From contig JANUWI010000001.1 in assembly GCA_025504975.1 (NCBI GenBank), forward strand, positions 3,968,001 through 4,032,000: 64,000 nucleotides of DNA. The letters run 5' to 3'. Source of the stretch: Plenodomus lindquistii (lineage: Eukaryota; Ascomycota; Dothideomycetes; Pleosporales; Leptosphaeriaceae). This document shows, one piece after another, positions 56,626-64,000 of this stretch (position 1 is the first letter of the stretch; every line of letters starts with the position of its first letter). Position numbers and translations under genes: made by a program. The notes under the pieces were generated by a model. That model did not search any database. It saw only the letters and a list, made by a program, of their open reading frames with translations, and was not told the origin of the DNA.

Positions 56626-58926
56626 CTACACCTTCGGCAACGCGCCCTGCAAACTCCTCACATCCATCTCCCCCTCCAGCTCCTCCCTACAGCTCCCCCC
56701 CTCACAAACTAGCACCCCCTCCATCTCCCCACTCATCCCCCCCACCACCTTATTCCTGCCCTGCAACCACGCCCCCAACCCCTTACCAACCCGACTCACA
56801 GTCCCCAACCCAATAGGCCTCTCTCTAAACCTTCTCAACCACTCCTTCACCCTTTCCCCCTGCCCCGTAATAACAACATGACGAATACCCAACCTCCCCA
56901 CAACCACAGCATCCATCAGACTCGGAAACAAAAAAGGATGCTGCATAACCTCCGCCTCAAACGCACTTGCCGTATCCCTCGCTCTTCTGGAATACCCCTC
57001 ATCTTCCAGCAGTGCCCCCAGACGGTCCAGATTCTGCGCCGCTACGCCGTTGGTGCCTGGTTCGGCGTTGTCCATGCCGTCTTTCAGGCGCATAATGAGA
57101 TCGGGTTGGCCGGCAGGCGTGGAGAAGAAGCCTAGGTGTGAGGGGTCCCAGAAGAGAGCGATTTGCGATTGCTGGAGGTCGTCGGCCCACTGGAGGTAGC
57201 TGTCGTTGAAGGTGGTTTGGTAGAGGTCGATGAGCCCGGAGATGAGGTATGCGTAGTCGTCTGCGAAGCCGGGGGTTTCTCCGGGTCCTTCGCGGTAGAC
57301 GCGCGTTAGTGTTTTGGATGTCGATTTGTAGAGGTTTTGCTTGATGAAAGAAGCTGCTTTCTCGGCGGCGGCTAGGTATTTTTGTGAGGCGGTGGGGTCC
57401 GAGGAGGAGAGTGCTGCGGCGGTACGGGCGAGTGCGCCGATTGCTAGGCCGTTCCAGGCTACGACGATTTTGTCATCGAGGGCAGGACGGGGGCGTTCTT
57501 TGTTGCGGTGGGATAGCAGCTTTTGGCGGCCGGAGGTGAGGATGCGGTGGACTTCTTCTTCGGAGAGGCCGAATTGCCTGGCGAGGTCCGAGGGAGTGGT
57601 GGTGATGGCGAGGACGTTTTGGTTGATGAGTTCATCGTGGGCGTCGTGCTCGGGGTGGACGTTGCCTTCGTCTTTGACGTTGTAGTAGCAGGCGAGAATT
57701 TCGGCGTCGCGGTCTCCTAGGATGTCTTGGAACTCGGTGAGGGTCCAGACGTAGAAGGCGCCTTCGCGTTTCTCTTTTTCGTTTGGTCGGTGCAGCGAGT
57801 CGGCGTCTTCGGAGGAGAAGAAGCCGCCATGTTCTGCGTGCATGGGCGGGCTTGTGAGGTAAGTGGCAATGTCGTGTACGGCTGCGAGGTGGTCGGGGCT
57901 CTTTGTAAGCAAGTAGGCGTCTAGATAGACAGGCAGTAGTTGTGCGTGATCGTACAGCATCTTCTCAAAATGTGGCAGACTCCAGTCTTTGGTGACTGAG
58001 TAGCGGGCGAAGCCGTTTCCTATCTGATCGTGTATGCCGCCCTTATTCATTGCTTCCAGTGTGTTTAGGACCATGGTCTTTGCCAGGGTGACATCGTCCG
58101 CTCCTAGCAGTTCGGTGACAGCGGTCGGGTATTGTGAGAGCTTGAGCAGGAATTGGAGGTTCGAGGGCGTGGGAAACTTGGGCGCATCGCCGAAACCAGC
58201 GTTGATGGGGTCGTATTTGCGCTTGAAGTGCTGGTTGCAGTCAGGTCATGTTTTGAGACGGGCAAGATGGGGCAGACTTACACCCAACGCATCGTCCAAC
58301 AGCTCAAGCTCAAGACCATCGTGCTCTGCGCCACCTTGTCTGCTAATGTTGCCGTCCTGGGCAAAGTCGATGAGCTTCTTCGTCTCCTCCTGGGCCGAGT
58401 CCAGACATCTTTGCCGCTGGTCTGTCCAGAGCGCCCCAATCTTGTCCAAGACTGCGACAAAGGGCTGTGCGCCCAAAGCCGTGGTGGATCCTGGGCCTGC
58501 GAAATAGGTGCCGCCGAAAATGGGTTGCAGGTCAGGGGTGAGGAAGACGTTGAGCGGCCAGCCTCCTTGTCCCGTCAGCGCCTGGACGTAGTTCATGTAG
58601 ATGCGATCGACGTCGGGCCGCTCTTCGCGATCGATCTTGATGGGAATGTACTTCTCGTTGAGCATGTCTGCGACTTGGCGGTTCTCAAACGACTCGCGCT
58701 CCATGACGTGACACCAGTGGCAGGCGGCATAGCCAATGGAGATGAAGATGAGCCGGTTGGACTTTTTGGCCAGCTCGATGGCTTCTGGGCCCCATTCCTG
58801 CCATGCCACGGGATTGTTCATGTGGCCGCGGACATAGGGACTGCGGCTTTGGCCCAGCCGGTTTCGCAGCTTCAGCCCATCCCCCCGCGGTATGGCGTCC
58901 ATCGGGGGAGCCGTGAGTGTGTCCAT
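56626..58926 (-). CDS. DUF255 thioredoxin-like / six-hairpin protein (YyaL / SPATA20 family)
   Basis: Two exons on the minus strand: 58926-58282 and 58230-56626, joined over a 51 bp intron (GTAAGT donor, CTGAC branch, CAG acceptor), giving about 749 residues, the usual length. The N-terminal thioredoxin-like domain shows SRSPYVRGHMNNPVAWQ, then GYAACHWCHVMERESFE with the CxxC-like CHWC near residue 67, and DREERPDVD and GGWPLNVFLTPD, all diagnostic. The C-terminal part (GGIHDQIGNGFARYSVTKDW, HFEKMLYDHAQLL, FFSSEDADS, DDKIVVAWNGL, GFADDYAYL) is the alpha/alpha barrel of this family. A redox or carbohydrate-linked role has been suggested for relatives, but the reaction is not established. I chose ATG 58926; ATG 58902 is also possible, and the open frame extends upstream to 58980 without an ATG. 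Divergent from the Zn2Cys6 gene. Confidence 0.93.
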
Positions 58927-59294
58927 GCTGAGCAGGATGTTGTTGTGCAGTGTGCACTCGCCGCCGTTGCGCGCGTCCAACAGGCTGAGGGGCGGCAGGC
59001 GTGGGGGTTGGGGGTTGGGGGTTGGTGGTCCGAGGCGTCCGCAGCCTCGCCGCCGGCTCCTTTGCCCGCTACCCCTCCCCCGCTACTCGACCGTGTACTC
59101 GCGTCTCACGTCATCTCGCACCGTCCGACTGGCTCCACCCCTCGCCAGCCTAACGGCTGCATCGTGTGCGCGCACGTGCTATGTAGATACACAGTACTCA
59201 CTCCGGCCCATTGTCTCCACAACGCCCGCTTGAGCGATGCTTGCCTGCATGACTTTGCAGGGGACCCGTTACTTACGCGCGAGGAAGCACCATC
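58927..59294. promoter_or_regulatory. Bidirectional promoter region with G-run cluster
   Basis: The 368 bp between two divergently transcribed genes must hold both promoters. It contains G-runs at 58988-59028 (GGGG, then three GGGGG runs separated by TT, then GGTGG), able in principle to form a G-quadruplex on the plus strand. No clear TATA box. Confidence 0.5.
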
Positions 59295-61465
59295 ATGGGC
59301 GAGGAACGAGAGCGAGAACACAAGCGCGTGCGCCAGGCGTGTGCTAACTGCAGGTAGCATTGTACAAATTCCATGACATGTGTGTTTGAAGCTTACAACC
59401 CCAGACGCAAGAAGACACGATGCTCTGGCGAGCGCCCCATCTGCGCATTTTGTGCTCGCCTGGGTCAGCCCTGTCATTACACCGACGACTTCTACCCAGA
59501 CCCAGCGGCATCAGGCTATCTGGGGCCATCGCCCCAAGAAAACTATCGCCTCGCCACCCGTGTCGCTCTTCTGGAATCTCGTCTGAGCATGCTCGACGCT
59601 GCAAGTCTCGACACCGTCCTCAATCCACCACTCGGCCCGAGTCCTGAACAGCGACGCACGCCCGGCTCACAGCAAGATGCCCCAAGTCCAGACAATCGCA
59701 ACGACAAGTAAGTCCAACGTTCAAGTGCCAGGCCCAAGCTTATCCGTACAGTGAGTTTGCCAACCTGCTTGACCATTCGACCATGCAAAACCTGGCTGAT
59801 GTCTACTTCCGACACTGCCACCACCAGCCATACACCTACTTCCATGAGGGCACTTTCCGACAAAGACTCGAGAACGAATCGCTTCCCAACTACCTAATCT
59901 ATGCCCTCGCCGCCACTGCTGTACGCTTCTCCAACGATCCCAGCTTTGTTGGCCGTCAGTCTGAAGCAATGAACTGCTACTCGCGCATGGCGTGGTCTGA
60001 GATCATGGATCAGTCCTTCTCTGACAACCACAATCTCAGCATTAGCACCGTCCAGGCAGCAAACATGCTTGGCATCGTAGACTACGTCGGTATGTTCCCT
60101 CGTCAGAAGAGTCTGTGAAACGATACTGATATGATTGCAGCTGGACGTAGCGGAGTGGCCTGGGTTAAAATGGGCTTGGCAATACGGCTCGCGCAAACTC
60201 TGCTTTTGAGCAGAGAGCCTCATCCTTGGCTGCTTCCACACGAGGCCGAAGAACGGCGACACACATTTTGGTCAGTCTACCTCCTGGACAAACTGATGTC
60301 CTGCGGCAGAGACAGACCCCCTGTCATTCTAGACGCCGATTGCACGGTGCGACTTCCCGTGAACCCATGTTCCTTTCAAAACCCACTCGGTCCAGAGCCT
60401 CCAACCCTTGCCGCTATACAAGAGATCCCTGACGTCGCTCCCTTGGAGAAGAGTGATAATTTCGCCCTCACAATCTTCATGGTTTCCACACTGGGCCACA
60501 TAGCAAGATGGGCTTTCAAGCACAGCGCCCCAGAGACTCGCCTGCCATGGGACTCGAGGAGCGAGTTTGCACGCATTAATGGAATCCTTCTCTCCTTTGA
60601 ATCGTACTCTGATGCTTGCGATGTCGACTTCGCAGATGTTCTACACCGGCACTTCGTCTCTCACGGCGACCTCGACGAAGTCTCTGCCGCCCATTTCATA
60701 TACTCGCACGTCGTTTATCATGTGAACCAGCTTTTACTCCATCATCCGTTCCTACTACGACAGCATCTGCAGACCTTCAAAGCAAACGTCCCAGCAGGGT
60801 TTCTCCGAGCGGCCATTAACAAGAGCAAGGATCACGCGATCCGCATTGCAGCCATTTTCCGTACTCTACAACAGTATGGACGCGAGACATTTCCAAGCTT
60901 CTTTGGGTATGCCGCCGTGCTGGCAGGAATGATCCTTCGTTTGCACATTACTCATCCTTTATACATGCTGGAACATGAGGCCGAGATCCATTTGAAATCT
61001 TGCTTGAGCTTTCTGGATCACAAGCCAATGCGATGGGAATCTTACAGGCGTATGGTAAGCTGACTGGCCCGGTTGCTCGTTTAGTATCAATGGCTCGCTA
61101 ATTTTTCTGTGCACGCTAACGTACTGCAGAGCAAGATTCTACATGATTTCAAGCCAAGCGCACTATTGGCGGAGGAACTACTTTCTCTTCGACTAGACCG
61201 AACACCGTTCGAACCAGGATCTGAAGAAGAGCTGTGGCAGATGTGCGACTATAGCTGGCTAGCCAGTTCGGCCAGATTATATGTCAAGACGACTACTCAC
61301 ACCCCAGCGAGGGTTGAGAGTCCAGGTTCCAATGATGAGCCTGTTCCAATAACAGGGGAAACACCCGACTTTGACGCTCTTTACAACGGGGCAATGTCAC
61401 TGGACTATTCACTCCTTGGCAATACAAGGGAAGACGATATCGCCAATTTGGGCATGGGCTTCTGA
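59295..61465 (+). CDS. Zn2Cys6 fungal transcription factor
   Basis: Five exons: 59295-59353, 59405-59707, 59752-60089, 60141-61054, 61130-61465. All introns (51, 44, 51 and 75 bp) have GT...AG ends and phases that match, giving 649 residues. The first intron splits the DNA-binding domain: Cys at residues 16, 19, 26, 33, 36 and 43, with RRKKTRC between, forms the binuclear zinc cluster. The middle shows the fungal-specific regulatory domain: RSGVAWVKMGLAIRLAQ near 237 and FWSVYLLDKLMSCGRDRPP near 277. The C-terminus is acidic and could activate transcription. Targets are unknown. The divergent DUF255 gene shares its promoter; the HMG-CoA lyase fusion gene lies downstream on the same strand, so a link to leucine or acyl-CoA metabolism is possible but unsupported by sequence. 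Confidence 0.95.
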
Positions 61466-62298
61466 GGGTCCTCAACCATATCAGCAAACATGCCGCTCCA
61501 TGTATTCTGACACGCAACGGAATAGTCAGGCACAGTATGAGCGATGCATGTTTGCAGATCTAGAGTCTTGATCTTCGCCATCTCGCTATACCTTATATCA
61601 GAAGTGGAGGAGGACAGCAAAGTCCGTAGAGTCACAACGGTTCGCTTGGTTTGGCCTCCGGCCCTTGGCCAGCCCTCTAGGATCCCACATTCGAGCCCTG
61701 CAGCAACTCGAAAAAGACGCTGGTGGGTTTTCTTGACATTCTTAACAGCTCCCAACTGATCCATACAGCCAGGTATAGCTCTATGGTTCCTGTGAAAGAC
61801 TCTTTGAGCCCAAGTGTCGTGTCTCCAAAGCCAAATTCCGACAGTGATTCTGGCACGGATGTAGCCGTGCGGGGGGTTGGTCACGTGATTATAATGACTG
61901 TGTGCAACACTGTCCTTGACACTGATCTCACGTGAAGTGAAGAAAGACGAGTCTTGAACTCCGCATCAGCTCGTATGTGTTCTAATGGTAAATCGAATAC
62001 CAGCGACCAGGCGTTCTTCGCTTAGATTCGCAGCATTCAAAGGTCTTTCTAGATTCAGCCTCAGCCTCGGCAAACACGGGCGACCCGTGAACAAGCGTCG
62101 CGGCTATCCTCGCATGTTCACGATGCTCTTCAACTTCCTGAGAAATCAAAAAAACCGAAGCCTCCACGGCATGTCGTTCCGCGTGCTACAACGCGGCTCT
62201 GTCCGCCCTGACTCCTCTCCCCGGCCACGCTGTCAAGCTGCAACCAAGTGCCTTACGCCACGATTTGCACCTTCAGTGTCGCGTCAATCGCAGGCACA
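61466..62298. other. Intergenic region
   Basis: Between the transcription factor and the HMG-CoA lyase fusion gene. A 122-codon frame (61985-62353) overlaps the start of the next gene in another frame, is Arg-rich without domain features, and is probably leader sequence. Nothing else recognised. Confidence 0.55.
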
Positions 62299-64000
62299 AT
62301 GTTCCGACAAACAACTCGATCGTGTACGGGCGATGCAAGACGATCAATCATAACCCGTGTCGCTTTCGCTAGCGGTCGACGGCCACTCAGTACGAGGGAG
62401 CGTGTCCGTATAGTCGAAGTCGGGCCTCGCGATGGCTTGCAGAACATCTCAAAACCTATACCCACGGAAACCAAAATTGGCTTGATACAGCGGCTCGCTG
62501 CCACGGGACTCAAGACGATTGAAATCACGTCTGCAGTCAGTCCAAAGGCAGTCCCACAGTTGAGTGACAATCAACAACTATTGTCTCATGAGTCGATCCA
62601 AGAGCTGGTCCGGCGAAGTGGAGCCAATGGCACTAGAAGAGCAGAGACTAGAATGCCGGTGCTAGTGCCGAATAAGAAGGGTCTGGATCTTGCACTGAAG
62701 CAGGGTGTCAAGGAGGTCGCGGTATTTGTGAGTGCGACGGAGGGATTCAGCCAGAAGAACACCAAGTGTAGTGTTGAGGAAGGGTTGGCAAGAGCAAGGG
62801 AGGTCACAGGGGTTGCAAAGGAGCATGGAGTAGCAGTCAGAGGGTGGGTCAGAATGACATTGAATTTTTGATAAACGTATAATTTGCTGACGATGGATCA
62901 GCTACATTTCATGCATCTTCCACGACCCGTTTGATGGTCCGACACCAGAATCTGCGGTGCTGCATGCCGTACGCGAACTCTTGGACATGGGATGCTACGA
63001 AATCAGCCTCGGAGACACAGTCGGCGTCGGAGGAGCAGCAGATGTCACGCGACTGTTCAAGTACTTGTTCGACAACGGCATTCCTGCAGATAAACTCGCA
63101 GGTCACTTCCATGATACGTACGGCCAAGCGGTATCAAATGTCTGGACGGCGTATGAACTCGGTCTCCGCACCTTCGATAGCAGCGTCGCAGGACTTGGAG
63201 GATGCCCTTATGCACCCGGTGCCAAGGGCAACGTTGCAACAGAGGACCTTGTGTACCTCTTCTATCGAGCTGATGTTGATACCGGCGTTGACCTAACTAA
63301 ACTCGTGGAGACAGGTACATGGATATCACAGCAACTGCAGCAAGAAACCTCAAGTCGCGTCGGTGCAGCTCTGGCGAAAAGGTCTAGCACCGGGACACCA
63401 GCACCCGCAGCATCAACACCAGCTCCAGTGAAACCGACATCCCCACCCGCCTCCAAACCCCAACCAACGCCCATCCACTGGTCTCCCATCCCCGACCAAA
63501 CCCCCGGTCTCCAAATCCTCCGCTCAGGCCCAAACATCAAAATCATCCTCGACCGGCCCTCAAACGGCAACTCCATGACAATAGACATGCTCACCACCCT
63601 CACCACCTTCTTCACCTCCTGCGCCACCGACCCCTCCATATCCCGAATCCTCCTCACCGCCTCCGGGAAATTCTTCTGCACAGGCATGGACCTTAGTTCC
63701 TCGTCCCAAGTCGCCAAGTCCGCCTCCGCAGGAACCCAGCAATACGAGCGCCTGATGGGTCTCTTCTCCGCCATCGACTCGGCACCCCAAGTCACCATCG
63801 CCGCGATCAACGGCCCCGCATACGGCGGCGGCGTCGGCCTAGCCATGCTCTGCGATATTCGCCTCGGCGTGGAAAACGCAAGTATGACGCTGAGCGAAGT
63901 CAAGCTCGGTCTTGCTGCTGCTACGATTTCCAAATATGTGATTCGTGAGTGGGGAACGGCGTTTGCGCGGGAAGCTATGTTGACTGCGCGGCCTGTGCCG
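62299..64000 (+). CDS. HMG-CoA lyase fused to enoyl-CoA hydratase/isomerase (partial, cut by window end)
   Basis: Exon 1 62299-62843, 58 bp intron (GTGGGT...GCTGAC...CAG), exon 2 from 62902 to beyond the window; 548 residues visible. The first about 35 residues are Arg/Ser-rich without acids at the start (MFRQTTRSCTG), a likely mitochondrial import signal. Residues about 37-340 are HMG-CoA lyase: RDGLQN (Arg44, Asp45), GHFHDTYGQ with the two metal-binding His (about 248), and the signature SVAGLGGCPYAPGAKGN with its catalytic Cys (about 279). A Pro/Thr/Ala-rich linker (about 345-385) leads to a crotonase domain with FFCTGMDLS and GPAYGGGVGLAMLCD, the oxyanion-hole segments, and SEVKLGLA with a possible catalytic Glu. 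The lyase splits HMG-CoA to acetoacetate and acetyl-CoA in leucine breakdown. The hydratase part could supply HMG-CoA from methylglutaconyl-CoA, but its substrate is inferred. Confidence 0.93.

Noticed and set aside
61985..62353. 122-codon Arg-rich frame before the HMG-CoA lyase fusion
   Set aside because: Overlaps the real start region in another frame and looks like leader sequence; the ATG at 62299 gives a normal targeting peptide.
1..64000. CRISPR array, rRNA operon, bacterial-type operons
   Set aside because: None seen; the repeats present are LTRs, TIRs and microsatellites, and gene structure is eukaryotic.

Overview
The window looks like DNA from a filamentous ascomycete (Pezizomycotina; Dothideomycetes is my guess, not proven). 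Three things support this. Protein genes carry short 44-81 bp introns with GTAAGT/GTATGT-type donors and CTAAC/CTGAC-like branch sites. Typical fungal families are present (Zn2Cys6 regulator, F-box/leucine-rich protein, secreted CAP protein, GPI-type cell-wall protein). There is also a sharp switch between an AT-rich compartment (1 to about 43,150) and ordinary DNA (about 43,150 to 64,000).

The left 43 kb is a nested graveyard of transposable elements saturated with RIP (repeat-induced point mutation): CpA and TpG have almost vanished into TpA, while CpG, CpT and ApG survive. Working from LTRs, terminal inverted repeats (TIRs) and target-site duplications I read, left to right: the end of a Fot1/pogo-like transposon (family P1, 1-802); a 5'-truncated Ty3/gypsy relic (803-5466 and 13677-14270) split by a complete minus-strand Copia-I element (5467-13676); a solo Copia-II LTR (13726-13907); a P1 remnant; the start of a second pogo family (P2-a, 14542-15331) split by Copia-II copy A (15332-21120), which itself holds a complete P2 element (17530-19375) and ends at a complete P1 element (21123-22987); an unidentified minus-strand relic with a gypsy-type LTR (22990-25822); and a further P1 element (P1-D) broken by Copia-II copy B (26140-39479) and by P2-c.

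Inside copy B, in the opposite orientation, lies the only unmutated element: Copia-II copy C (28907-35579). It has two identical 182 bp LTRs, an intact AAATA duplication, an uninterrupted 1,661-residue gag-pol gene on the minus strand, a half-tRNA-type primer site, and a second, spliced gene on the opposite strand. That gene, convergent with gag-pol, is predicted to encode a small protein with an AT-hook and a six-cysteine motif. The same gene can be traced in the RIP-mutated copy B. Copia-I also carries a long reading frame on the strand opposite its pol. I consider this convergent antisense accessory gene the most interesting system in the window.

The right 21 kb holds: an F-box pseudogene (minus) broken by a 19 bp tandem duplication and an in-frame stop; a GPI-anchored-type secreted protein (plus); a CAP/PR-1 secreted protein (minus); a 7.7 kb gene desert containing about ten TATA-like cores; a DUF255/thioredoxin-like protein (minus); a divergently oriented five-exon Zn2Cys6 transcription factor (plus); and, cut by the window end, a mitochondrial-type HMG-CoA lyase fused to an enoyl-CoA hydratase/isomerase domain (plus), two neighbouring activities of leucine breakdown in one chain.
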